DNA from: Nanobdellota archaeon
GTDB lineage: Archaea; Nanobdellota; Nanobdellia; Parvarchaeales; Parvarchaeaceae
Direction of reading: 5' to 3'
Length of the DNA: 43,985 nt
Assembly: GCA_021851145.1 (NCBI GenBank)
Contig: JAJZJK010000003.1
Span: 1-43,985 of the forward strand
Positions 19,405 to 28,655 of this stretch are shown here, piece by piece (the stretch's first letter is position 1; every line of letters begins with the position of its first letter). The notes under the pieces were generated by a model. That model worked only from the letters and a program-made list of their open reading frames with translations. It was not told where the DNA came from and searched no databases. Made by a program: the position numbers and the translations under genes.

Positions 19405-20540
19405 AGATTGGAATAATTGGACGAACTAATGTTGGAAAAAGCACGCTCTTTAAGGCTCTTACCCTTGAAGAAGTAGAGATAGAAGACAGGCCATTTACAA
19501 CAATAGAACCTAACAAAGGCGTTGGTTATGTTACTATAGACTGCCCAGAAAAATATTTTAATGTAAAATGCACACCTCACAATGCCCCATGTGCTGATGG
19601 AACTAGGTTTGTACCGATTAATATAATTGACGTTGCCGGTTTAGTTGAAGGTGCTAGTGAAGGTAAAGGCTTAGGAAACAAGTTCCTTAGTGAGATAATG
19701 GAAGCAGATGCTATAATAGAAGTGATAGATATATCTGGCAATACAGATTCAAGTGGTAATAAAACAAAAGATTTTGATCCGGCAATTGATATAGAGATGG
19801 TAGACAATGAAATAAAGAAATGGATAGCGTCCATAATTTTAAGGTCAAGATACGTAGGAAAAGAGGATATAGCGGATATAATATTCAAAAATGTATCCGG
19901 GATAAACATAAAATACTCAACTGTAAAAGAAGTTGTAAAGGAACTGGGGATAAAGGAAATAAACGATGAAACAGCGGTAAAGATGGCATCTTTAATGATG
20001 AAAAAGGATAAGCCATTACTGGTTCTATGCAATAAGATGGATTCTGTTCAAGATTTGGATGAAAGACTCAGAAAACTAAGGGAAAAATTTGATTATGAGT
20101 TTATGGCCTGCTCAGCTGCTGCAGAACTAACAATAAAGGAAGCAGAAAAGAATGGTTTTATTCGCTTTAAAGATGGAAAACTTGAAAGGATAAAAGAATT
20201 GAGCGGTGAGCAGGAAAACGCAATAAAAATAATAGATAATATAATTAAAAAATACGGGAGCACAGGGGTTAGAGAAGCATTAAATCATTTGGTATTCGAA
20301 TTAAAAGGGTATAAGGTGGTATTCCCCGTAGAAGACGAAAAGAGACTTACAGACGGATTTGGAAGGATCCTCCCGGACGCATATCTTGTTGAAAAAGACA
20401 CAAATCCAAAGGGGGTTGCAGCAAAGATACACAGTGATGTAGCTAAAAACTACAAAGGTGCAGTAGACTGCAAGACTGGCCTAAAAGTAAAAAATGACTC
20501 CCCAGTAAAGAATGGCCAAGTACTTAAAATACTGGTATGA
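19401..20540 (+). CDS. ychF: YchF/OBG-family GTPase
   Basis: KIGIIGRTNVGKSTLFKAL, DVAGLVEGASEGKGLGNKFL, C-terminal TGS-like domain. Confidence 0.95.
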   Translation: MKIGIIGRTNVGKSTLFKALTLEEVEIEDRPFTTIEPNKGVGYVTIDCPEKYFNVKCTPHNAPCADGTRFVPINIIDVAGLVEGASEGKGLGNKFLSEIMEADAIIEVIDISGNTDSSGNKTKDFDPAIDIEMVDNEIKKWIASIILRSRYVGKEDIADIIFKNVSGINIKYSTVKEVVKELGIKEINDETAVKMASLMMKKDKPLLVLCNKMDSVQDLDERLRKLREKFDYEFMACSAAAELTIKEAEKNGFIRFKDGKLERIKELSGEQENAIKIIDNIIKKYGSTGVREALNHLVFELKGYKVVFPVEDEKRLTDGFGRILPDAYLVEKDTNPKGVAAKIHSDVAKNYKGAVDCKTGLKVKNDSPVKNGQVLKILV

Positions 20541-21331
20541 ACAACACAAAAATATTCCTAAAGGACGAAAAGGTTTTCCAAAAGATAGTAAAAGCATCCA
20601 ATCTTGATAGCGAGGACGTGGTTATAGAGATAGGCAGCGGGGACGGGAGATTAACAAAGAGAATTGCACCTTATGTAAAGAAAGTATACGCTATAGAGCT
20701 AGACACAAATTTATTTGACTCTGCAAGAACTTTCCTTGGAGAAAATAGCAATATAGAGTTTATTAATGGCGATGCCTTAGATTTGGAATTCCCAAATGAC
20801 GCAAACAAGATAATATCAAATTTACCCTATGCAATATCCTCTCCGATAACTGAAAAGATAATATATTTCTTAAATAGCAAAAAGGCCGGATTGGCAGTTT
20901 TAATGTACCAACTAGAATTTGGAGAAAGAATGCTAGCCTTCCCAGGGATAAGAGATTACTCGATGATTTCTGTATTTACACAATATACATGCGAGATAGA
21001 GCTGGTTTCAAGGGTTAGCAAAAACGCATTTAGGCCCAGACCTGCGGTTGAATCAATAATACTTAAAATAAAGCCTAAAAAAATTGATATAGACGAAGGT
21101 TTTCTGGAATTTTCAAGGCTTCTTTTCCAGCACAAAAAGAAAAACCTTTATTCTGCTCTTATGGCCAGCAGAGGAAAACTAAATTTAAAGTCAAAGGATG
21201 ATCTAAGACAGAAACTTTTAAAATTCAAGTACAAAGAAAAACTCAAGCAAAAAGTCTTCTACCTTGAGATAAATGAGCTAGAGGATATATATAATGAAAT
21301 GCTAAAGATAGAGATATGCAAAAAGAAGTAA
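20537..21331 (+). CDS. ksgA: 16S rRNA dimethyladenosine transferase
   Basis: VIEIGSGDGRLTKRIA, ISNLPYAISSPITEKI, FRPRPAVESIILKI. Confidence 0.95.
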   Translation: MNNTKIFLKDEKVFQKIVKASNLDSEDVVIEIGSGDGRLTKRIAPYVKKVYAIELDTNLFDSARTFLGENSNIEFINGDALDLEFPNDANKIISNLPYAISSPITEKIIYFLNSKKAGLAVLMYQLEFGERMLAFPGIRDYSMISVFTQYTCEIELVSRVSKNAFRPRPAVESIILKIKPKKIDIDEGFLEFSRLLFQHKKKNLYSALMASRGKLNLKSKDDLRQKLLKFKYKEKLKQKVFYLEINELEDIYNEMLKIEICKKK

Positions 21332-22140
21332 AGGTTATAAAAAGGGGCAATCCGTCGGTGAAGATATACCGAAAAAAGAAGCCCTGGGAGTTTATACCCT
21401 TCAAATCAAATTTGGGTTACAACCACAATACGCAGAAAAAATTCAAAAATTTCGTATCAAGGTTCTCAGTAAAAGAAGTAGAGGATATAATATTGGCATG
21501 GCTTGCATTAAGTTTTGCTTTCGCTGTAGTTATATATCCGGTTGAAAACTACATTTTTTTCATATATTTCTTGGCTTCTTTTATAGTTTTGGGAGCGGCA
21601 TTTATAATGCATGAGCTAATGCATAAATTTGTTGCTCAAAGCTACGGCTATGAAGCGCAGTTTAGAATGTTCCCGTTCTTTTTAATACTTGCAGTTGTTA
21701 TGGCATTGCTTATAGGCTTTGTATTTGCATTGCCAGGGGCAACTATATTTGAACCTGATCCACATGAGCCGTATACTGATCCAAAAGGTTTCACTGAAAG
21801 GTACGGAAAGATATCGCTGGCAGGCCCATTGATAGATATAGTTTTTGGATTTGTATTCTTGGCATTATTCTTTTTAATTTATGTATTCGTGGGCTCGAAT
21901 GTAACAAATCTGCTGACTACTTTCGGTTATATTGTTACAGGCCTAGGAACATTCATAAGCTTTTATCTTGCCGCATTTAATATGCTGCCACTTGGTTCTG
22001 TTTCATTTATAGGACTTGACGGATACAAAGTCTGGAGATGGAATAAAGCTTATTGGGCTATATTTTTTGTAATACCAGTAGTAATGACAGTATTGATATA
22101 TTTGGGGTATATACCTATTCTTTCAGCGATAGGGCTGTAA
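21316..22140 (+). CDS. M50-like site-2 protease family membrane metalloprotease
   Basis: HELMHKFVAQSYG zinc motif within TM segments; LAGPLIDIVFG; NMLPLGSVSFIGLDGYKVW. Confidence 0.9.
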   Translation: MQKEVKVIKRGNPSVKIYRKKKPWEFIPFKSNLGYNHNTQKKFKNFVSRFSVKEVEDIILAWLALSFAFAVVIYPVENYIFFIYFLASFIVLGAAFIMHELMHKFVAQSYGYEAQFRMFPFFLILAVVMALLIGFVFALPGATIFEPDPHEPYTDPKGFTERYGKISLAGPLIDIVFGFVFLALFFLIYVFVGSNVTNLLTTFGYIVTGLGTFISFYLAAFNMLPLGSVSFIGLDGYKVWRWNKAYWAIFFVIPVVMTVLIYLGYIPILSAIGL

Positions 22141-22182
22141 TCTGCAAGACAATTATTTAAATGAATAAGTTTAATAGTAGTC

Positions 22183-22857
22183 ATGACAGAAAAAAATAAA
22201 ATAATAACAGCTTTTCAAACCGCAGGTTTCATATCTATACTAGCAGCAAAATTTCTAGAAGAGAAAGGAATTGTAAAAGATGTCGGAGGAATTGATATTG
22301 AGGAGCTTGCACAATTCGCAATCGTTAAAAATGGGGATTTGCTTTCACCGATTAGAATTTTAGAGGGCAAAGACTTTACTGTTATAACTTCACAGATACC
22401 TTTGCCATTAAAGGCTATAAATGAACTTTCTGATAAAATAATAGAAATTTACAAAGAAAAGAAGTCAAACCAGATTATAGCATTGGATGGACTAGCGGTT
22501 GATGAAGCGAAGGATAAAAGCGAAGTTTACTTTGCAAGCAATTATAATGAAAAAGAGATAAAAAACTGCAATAAACTACCTGAAGGAGCTATGATGGGCT
22601 TTAATTCATATTTAGCACATAAAACAAGAAAGATAAAAATACCTTTTGTGGTATTAATGGCCGAAACACACGCAGAGATACCAGATGGTATAGCTGCAGC
22701 TGCTCTTATCTCGGTTTTGGGAGAGCTTGTAAATATACAAGTTGATACGTCTGAGCTGGTATCTGAATACAAAAAGACACTTGGCCAGATAAACAATATT
22801 CTAAAGAGAGTAAGTCAAGCGCCTAAAAAAGAAGAAGAACAAAACATGTACGTTTAA
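22183..22857 (+). CDS. PAC2-family (proteasome assembly chaperone-like) protein
   Basis: Q-T-A-GFISILAAKFL start, IIALDGLAVDE, MLMGETH-equivalent VVLMAETHAEIPDGIAAAALI. Confidence 0.75.
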   Translation: MTEKNKIITAFQTAGFISILAAKFLEEKGIVKDVGGIDIEELAQFAIVKNGDLLSPIRILEGKDFTVITSQIPLPLKAINELSDKIIEIYKEKKSNQIIALDGLAVDEAKDKSEVYFASNYNEKEIKNCNKLPEGAMMGFNSYLAHKTRKIKIPFVVLMAETHAEIPDGIAAAALISVLGELVNIQVDTSELVSEYKKTLGQINNILKRVSQAPKKEEEQNMYV

Positions 22858-23258
22858 TTTTGGTTATATTCCTTAGCTTTTTCTTCTAAGAACCTTGAAA
22901 CATTGTTATCCATAAATGAAGTTGAATATGAGGTTATGTCGGTTATGGGTACCCATTTATAACTTTGAAAAAATGATAGTACTTCAGGCTCTTTATTCAA
23001 ATGTTCCATTACATAAAGAAAATAAAGTAGCTTAGGGTTTTCACTAGGGTAATACTTGAATACCTTCCCAGTAAGGTTAAATTCTATACCAAATTTCTGC
23101 ATAAGAGATATTATTTCTCTTCGTGGACTTTTGTCCTCATCTAATTCCAAAAAAGGAAATACCCAAGTTGCCCTTGGCATATACCTATCCTGGGCCTTAA
23201 GTTTTACCATTAAAACCTTGTTTCCCTTTATCACTAATGCTGACACCCTTTTTGCCAT
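22854..23258 (-). CDS. NUDIX-like protein with degenerate Nudix box
   Basis: VSALVIKGNKVLMVKLK...TWVFPFLELDEDKSPRREIISLMQKFGIEF resembles a NUDIX fold without an intact GX5EX7REUXEEXGU. Confidence 0.65.
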   Translation of the reverse strand: MAKRVSALVIKGNKVLMVKLKAQDRYMPRATWVFPFLELDEDKSPRREIISLMQKFGIEFNLTGKVFKYYPSENPKLLYFLYVMEHLNKEPEVLSFFQSYKWVPITDITSYSTSFMDNNVSRFLEEKAKEYNQN

Positions 23259-23329
23259 AAGATATTAACATTTTTGCATTTTAAACGCTTTTTTATATCA
23301 AGGTAGACATAAAATATTGTTAAAAAGAT

Positions 23330-23620
23330 ATGGACAAAGGGTATTATGCAGTGTTGATTGTAATTTTAGTATTGATAATAATAGCAGCATTATTCTATAC
23401 TAACCCATACGAAAATCACCGGCAGATTGCAATAGGGATATGCGAGCTTGAATGTCACCACATAACAACTAATTCGACAATAACAAGCAATACATGCATA
23501 AACGAAAACGCAAGCTTTGGTTACTCTTGTGCTGCAGTCAGTTCAGCTTCTCCAGCAGTATGTTCAAATACCAATGAAATAAATTTAAATTATGACTGCG
23601 TTTTACAGAGCGTAAAATAG
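23330..23620 (+). CDS. Small secreted/membrane-anchored Cys-containing protein
   Basis: 96 aa; N-terminal TM then six Cys in the ectodomain. Confidence 0.55.
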   Translation: MDKGYYAVLIVILVLIIIAALFYTNPYENHRQIAIGICELECHHITTNSTITSNTCINENASFGYSCAAVSSASPAVCSNTNEINLNYDCVLQSVK

Positions 23621-23622
23621 TT

Positions 23623-24270
23623 CTACTTAACCAATTGCTTTAGCTCGTTAAGCTTCTTATTAAGAAAATCTATCCTGCTCTGCTTATCTTCTAGTATCTT
23701 CCCGGGCTCCATGTGGGTAAGCACTCCGCCATCATTTTTACACCTGAAATCATTTTGCAGGGCTTCATTTACATCATACCTTCTGTTACAGATGTCACAA
23801 ACGTAAAAGTCCTCTGCTTTATTCAATTCCATTGCTTTCTTGGTTTGTTTTATCTCATCCTCATACATTCCTTGTATTATAAAAACCAGCTTGCTCGGAT
23901 TTGCACTCCAAAAATAAGTGTACCAAGCTTTATTGTTCTTCCTGACTTTCCTGTAAGAAACAAGATTTTTGTTATAGAGTTTATACAAGAATTTTCTTAT
24001 TGCATTGGCCTTTTCGAATTTAAGTTTTTTTGCAAGGAGATTTTCTTCCATCTCTCCCTTTGCAATCAGAAATTCGAATACTTCAAGTCCTTTCTCACCC
24101 GCAAGATCTATTACGTATTTCCTTGCCTCCTCTAGCCTCAAAAGCTTCTTTGTGTCTATTACTATCTTTTTTTCTTTTTTTACAGCTATTTTTTTTGTCT
24201 TTTTAGGTTTGGACTTAGAAACTTTCTTTTTGATATTTTTTACAGAATTTTTCCCTTTTTTCATTGCCAT
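23623..24270 (-). CDS. tfe: Transcription factor E, alpha subunit, with Lys-rich N-terminal extension
   Basis: Winged-helix region plus zinc ribbon CDICNRRYDVNEALQNDFRCKNDGG. Confidence 0.88.
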   Translation of the reverse strand: MAMKKGKNSVKNIKKKVSKSKPKKTKKIAVKKEKKIVIDTKKLLRLEEARKYVIDLAGEKGLEVFEFLIAKGEMEENLLAKKLKFEKANAIRKFLYKLYNKNLVSYRKVRKNNKAWYTYFWSANPSKLVFIIQGMYEDEIKQTKKAMELNKAEDFYVCDICNRRYDVNEALQNDFRCKNDGGVLTHMEPGKILEDKQSRIDFLNKKLNELKQLVK

Positions 24271-24321
24271 TTATTATATATCGTAAACTGAGGATTTAAC
24301 CTTTTCTATTTTATTGCTACT

Positions 24322-25575
24322 TTACTTCAAAGCTGCAAATATTATTGAGCCTATTGGGCTTAAAAGGACCAAAAGCAGTATAAATAAGAAAGCAACAGTG
24401 TTAAGAATTGCTAAGGCCTTCTTTTCATTTTTAACTACATACCCCAAAGCATCAAAGAATATCTTCCCGCCGTCTACCAAATAGGACAAAGGAAGGATGT
24501 TTACTATTGCAAGGCTAAAGGAGATTACCCACAGCCAAAGGAAAAGCCCGTCTATCCAATAAAGGGACTGGGAAGGAAAGGAGTTATTCGGAAAAGCTGT
24601 AACTGATATTGGCTCAATTATGAAGGCTGGCGGCTTTGCTAAGGAGAAAAACCCTCCTACCCCTATATAGCTGTGGTAAGTGTTGTTTATAGATGAATTA
24701 TACGTGGTTTTCATAGAATAAACTTTTCCATTGGTTAAAGTAAAATTTACATACTGCCCAGGTTTCACATTAAGATCCGAAAGCGCTTCCTGTTCTGAAT
24801 AAAATTTATGTCCATTTATCTCGGAAACTGTTGAGTTTACAGGCAAAGAAACAATGCTTGCAGGGCTGCTGTTAACTACGGTTGATACGTCCAGATAGTA
24901 AGGAGAGTAAGATATCATATTTGCAGAAACTATGAAATGTGAAAGAGCAAGATATGCACCTAAGAATATAAAACCCAAAACAACGTTTGTAAAAGCGCCG
25001 GCCGAGAATATTCTCAAACGATCTATCCTTTTTGCCTTTATTATTTTCTTTTCATCGGGCTCTACAAATGCAAGGGGCAGTACTCCAAATAAGAACCCAA
25101 AACCTGTAGATTTTATTTTTATGCCCTTTGACAGAGCAACAACCCCGTGAGAAGCTTCATGCAGTGCTGCAAGCAGGATTATAGCAATCAGTATATAAAG
25201 TATAGGGACGCCGATTAGAACCGGTATACCTCCTACAGAAATAGAAACGGGAAATAGAGGTGCTACTGCTGGAAATGTAGTCGTAGGACTAGTTATCATT
25301 AGATAAAGATAAGGAATAAATAAGTAAAGAACAAAAGCTATACCTGCTAAAGCAACAAATACCCCTATTGTAGAATAAACATTGATAATCCTTTTGAATC
25401 TGGCCATTTTTTTCATTAGTTTAAGCCCAATTTTTGTTTTGTAAAGAAATACTACCTTACCTTCTACATCAAATCTCTTTCTTTCTACTACTACAAATAA
25501 ACCAAAAGCTAAAAGTATCAGTATTGTTAAAAGCAAATTATCTCCGTTGGCTAAAAGTACACTTAAAACTGACAT
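24322..25575 (-). CDS. M50 metalloprotease with PDZ-like insert
   Basis: ALHEASHGVVALSKGIKI zinc motif, FSAGAFTNVVLGF, NILPLSYLVDGGKI. Confidence 0.92.
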   Translation of the reverse strand: MSVLSVLLANGDNLLLTILILLAFGLFVVVERKRFDVEGKVVFLYKTKIGLKLMKKMARFKRIINVYSTIGVFVALAGIAFVLYLFIPYLYLMITSPTTTFPAVAPLFPVSISVGGIPVLIGVPILYILIAIILLAALHEASHGVVALSKGIKIKSTGFGFLFGVLPLAFVEPDEKKIIKAKRIDRLRIFSAGAFTNVVLGFIFLGAYLALSHFIVSANMISYSPYYLDVSTVVNSSPASIVSLPVNSTVSEINGHKFYSEQEALSDLNVKPGQYVNFTLTNGKVYSMKTTYNSSINNTYHSYIGVGGFFSLAKPPAFIIEPISVTAFPNNSFPSQSLYWIDGLFLWLWVISFSLAIVNILPLSYLVDGGKIFFDALGYVVKNEKKALAILNTVAFLFILLLVLLSPIGSIIFAALK

Positions 25576-25583
25576 TATAATAC

Positions 25584-25772
25584 TTACACCTTTAACTTTC
25601 TTAACTCTTTGTGTTTAGGCCTTAATGCTGAAGAACCGCAGTTTCTACACCTTACTTCATTCCTTCTAAGAACTTTCTGGCTTGAAACACGTATCTTTGC
25701 ATTACAATTTCTGCATACGTATACGTTATAAAACAACCTGTTATCAGCAACTGGATTTGATCTCTCTGCCAT
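25584..25772 (-). CDS. rpl40e: Ribosomal protein L40e
   Basis: 62 aa; CRNCNAKI...RNEVRCRNCGSSALRPKHKELRK. Confidence 0.95.
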   Translation of the reverse strand: MAERSNPVADNRLFYNVYVCRNCNAKIRVSSQKVLRRNEVRCRNCGSSALRPKHKELRKLKV

Positions 25773-25835
25773 AATCTTATAGCTTTCTATTTCCTTATAT
25801 ATAAAGTTTTATTTAACCTAAAATTAATATAATTT

Positions 25836-26333
25836 ATGAAAATTGATGTAATAAGAAAGAACTCCACAGAAATACTTGAAAAACTTAAAAAGCTTGGATT
25901 CGACAGTGTCCTTTTATTAGAAGAACAAAAAATAAAAGATATTACAAAGGATAAAGAGATGGAAGGCAATGCTTATTCTGGAAAAGATTATGATTTTGTT
26001 ATTAGAAAGGGAAAAGCTAGATTTATCTATGACTTGGAAGTAAATGGATTTTTTTTGAATAAGGGACTATGCAGCAAGCTAAAGGAAAACAGGATTACAG
26101 TAATCTTTAGCTTTTCATCCCTTGAAAAAAGCGATAACCTGTTTAAAGTTTACAAGAACTTGTTAATAAACGGAAAGTTATGCAATGATTATGGTATAAA
26201 CTGCTTGTATTCGTCAGGATCGGAAAAACCAAGTGATATAAAGTCATTCTTCCAGCTTTGTGCATTTGCAGAAGAGTTTGGTTATAACTATAAGAATATG
26301 GTCAATAGCATGGAGTCAATTAAAAAATTATAG
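25836..26333 (+). CDS. rnp3: RNase P protein component 3 (Rpp30-like)
   Basis: 165 aa; C-terminal LLINGKLCNDYGINCLYSSGSEKPSDIKSFFQLCAFAEEFGYNYKNMVNSM resembles the Rpp30 TIM-barrel end. Confidence 0.65.
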   Translation: MKIDVIRKNSTEILEKLKKLGFDSVLLLEEQKIKDITKDKEMEGNAYSGKDYDFVIRKGKARFIYDLEVNGFFLNKGLCSKLKENRITVIFSFSSLEKSDNLFKVYKNLLINGKLCNDYGINCLYSSGSEKPSDIKSFFQLCAFAEEFGYNYKNMVNSMESIKKL

Positions 26334-26335
26334 AT

Positions 26336-26836
26336 ATGTCATCTTTTCCAGCAGAAGACTATATAATTATTTTTGTAATTGTTTTGATAGTCGCAAGGAG
26401 GTTATATTCGGGGGTCAACGGCACGAAATTTAGCTTATTCAGGGTATTTAGGCTGCCTGTACTTTACATAGCTTTAACGGTTATACTTATTTTAACATCT
26501 GCAGTAACTAAATTTTTTTATTATATGCTGTCTGTTTCAATTGCATTATTTTTTATATTATTTGTAGTTGGTTTAATTTACAGCAAAGATATGGAATTTT
26601 TTGAGAAAGAAGAAAAACTTTACTATAAAAGGAAACCTTATATAATGATAATCTGGATGGTAACTTTTTTAGCCCGTATTATTCTGGAAATAGCAGCGAG
26701 TAACTTAATATACGCAATATACACTGTAAATGTTCTTATGGCTCTATCAACAGGATTAATAACTGGAGAGGCTATAAACACTTACAAATCACATAAAAAT
26801 TACATTGAGGGGATAAAAAAATCTAAGGTAAAGTAA
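26336..26836 (+). CDS. Membrane protein
   Basis: 166 aa with several TM segments, 2 nt downstream of the Rpp30-like gene. Confidence 0.65.
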   Translation: MSSFPAEDYIIIFVIVLIVARRLYSGVNGTKFSLFRVFRLPVLYIALTVILILTSAVTKFFYYMLSVSIALFFILFVVGLIYSKDMEFFEKEEKLYYKRKPYIMIIWMVTFLARIILEIAASNLIYAIYTVNVLMALSTGLITGEAINTYKSHKNYIEGIKKSKVK

Positions 26837-26862
26837 TAATAAGCGGAATTTGCCTCTAAAGA

Positions 26863-27566
26863 TTAACGCCCGATTGCAGCAATAAGAACGACTATCGCTA
26901 TGATATAAACGAGATCTGCAATCACAACAACGAAAGGTATCGTAATATTCATCTTTTCGTGCAGCGATAAAGCAATCGATAGATACAAAAACAAGCCTAC
27001 CATCAAAGAAATGCCGGCAATCAAACCTACGTTCAATATGCTTTTTTTCGGCTTCCCGACTATGAATTTAGGGCCCAAAGCCTTTGAAAGGACGTTTATT
27101 AAGGAATTTGTGTCATCTGCTTTGTTGTTTACAAAGAAAACATATTTATTGCCGTCGTTCAGATTTATTCTTATGTTTTTGTTATTCAAAATCGTCTTCT
27201 TTGGATATAACACTGCGTTTTTTACGTCCGATACATAAATTGAGCCGGAGTTATATTTTCCAATGCGCTGCCCCGGTTTTTGGTGCTCTTGAATGTATTT
27301 ATCTACAGAAGATAAAATCGTTGTTTTTAAGTTTATCACTTAATATTTTAGCCGTTCTCTCCGCCTGTTTGCTTTCTACTTTATAATACTCCATCCCCTA
27401 TCTAAGCGGTCTCCATGGCAAACTCTTTAGTGGTCTCGCCCTGCGAAGCCGGATCCAAAAATATTATTCTCTTATCTGTTACAATGAGATTAACGTATGG
27501 CAATGCACCGAAATGACCATCTATTTCTCCTACCGGAATGATTCCTATAAAACGTTCGTTTGTCAT
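26863..27566 (-). pseudogene. Fragmented PH-like membrane protein gene
   Basis: 27402..27566 (54 aa, MTNERFIGIIPVG...VTDKRIIFLDPAS), a helix in the next frame (YYKVESKQAERTAKILSDKLKNN, from 27394), then the C-terminal half plus two TM segments in the third frame (26863..27339). Confidence 0.45.
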
Positions 27567-27715
27567 GCATTTTTTGTTTATGAATATTATAATTAAATCA
27601 CCTTTATCATTAATACCTTATACGAAGGAACGTGTCCACTTCTTTGGATTAATAACTCATAGCATCCTTAATGCAGTGTGCTACATCTCTAGTGTATGTA
27701 GTTCCAATAGTTAAA

Positions 27716-27750
27716 TTAATAGCTACTATTAAGTTGTTAAAGTATTTAAA
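27716..27750 (+). promoter_or_regulatory. Inverted repeat next to a candidate TATA box upstream of the kinase-like gene
   Basis: TTAATAG-CTA-CTATTAA (27716..27732), then AGTATTTAAA (27741..27750) about 25 nt before ATG 27773. Confidence 0.4.
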
Positions 27751-27772
27751 CTGTAACGTTCATAGGTATTAC

Positions 27773-28396
27773 ATGAAAAAACGGATAACCTTGGATTCAG
27801 TCATCGGCATTGCAAAAGAGAATCTGGCCGGCAAGATACAGGTAGGATTCACTGGGTTGATAAAGACGGGGAAAAAGGCCACTTATTTAAGATCCGAAGA
27901 AATGCTAAAGGAATTGACTGAAAACAGCGGAAAATACGTTCTTGATTCCTCAATAGATAGTTACAGCAGGAATGACCTGTTCTTTAAGCCAATAAGCTTT
28001 TTGGAGAGGGGGCAATTTGACAAGCTTAGCAAGATGTATGACATTCTGCCAGAAGCAATCCCAACACCAATAACTAAAGTAAGAAACGGCGATGGAAAAG
28101 AGATAGGATACATAATGAGGAAAATAGAAGGTAATACCATGGCAGATTATCTAGCAGGATTAAACGCTGACATAAGATATCGGGAGAATGATAGGATACT
28201 CAAAGAATTGAACGGCTACGTTGGGAAACTTTCCGCCAACGGAATAGGACACGGGGATATACACGAAAGAAACGTCATTATCTACAATGGCAAACCTTTC
28301 CTAGTGGATCCTTTTGCAATAAACGACTGTGACAGCTGGTATATGAAAAGAGATGCAAATAACTTGAAAAAACTGAAGTCCACCTTATATGACTGA
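27773..28396 (+). CDS. RIO/APH-like atypical protein kinase
   Basis: Catalytic-like HGDIHERNVIIYNGKPFLVDPFA; start MKKRITLD fits the TATA box better than the 27671 start. Confidence 0.75.
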   Translation: MKKRITLDSVIGIAKENLAGKIQVGFTGLIKTGKKATYLRSEEMLKELTENSGKYVLDSSIDSYSRNDLFFKPISFLERGQFDKLSKMYDILPEAIPTPITKVRNGDGKEIGYIMRKIEGNTMADYLAGLNADIRYRENDRILKELNGYVGKLSANGIGHGDIHERNVIIYNGKPFLVDPFAINDCDSWYMKRDANNLKKLKSTLYD

Positions 28397-28497
28397 TATG
28401 TCTATTCGACATTACTTTGGAATCGTATTACGATATTTATGATATTTTTGGAAGGTGGGAAATTAAGAAGGAGATATCCTATACCCCTAATTATAAA

Positions 28498-28570
28498 TGG
28501 GCCCGAAGGGATTCGAACCCTTGGTCTTCTGCACGTCAAGCAGACGTCATAACCGCTGGACCACGGGCCC
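28498..28570 (-). tRNA. tRNA-Val (GAC)
   Basis: GGGCCCG/CGGGCCC acceptor, anticodon stem TCTGC/GCAGA, loop TTGACGT, T-arm AGGG-TTCGAAT-CCCT. Confidence 0.92.
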
Positions 28571-28655
28571 ATAATTAATAACAACTGCATATAAAATATA
28601 AAAGCTTATTTAAAACAATAAAAAAGCTTTTATTCCTAAATTATAATATTGTCAT

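Noticed and set aside
27389-27416. 22-nt segment in the PH-like gene as a second micro-intron
   Set aside because: All boundary slides allowed by the ATGGAG repeat were tried and none gave a 4-bp central helix with adjacent exon helix; repeat-mediated insertion is simpler.
27671-27772. Extended N-terminus of the kinase-like ORF
   Set aside because: Includes the TATA box and inverted repeat; ATG at 27773 fits a leaderless start and the domain begins there.
28402-28590. 62-aa ORF on the minus strand
   Set aside because: Runs across the tRNA-Val gene; not protein-like.
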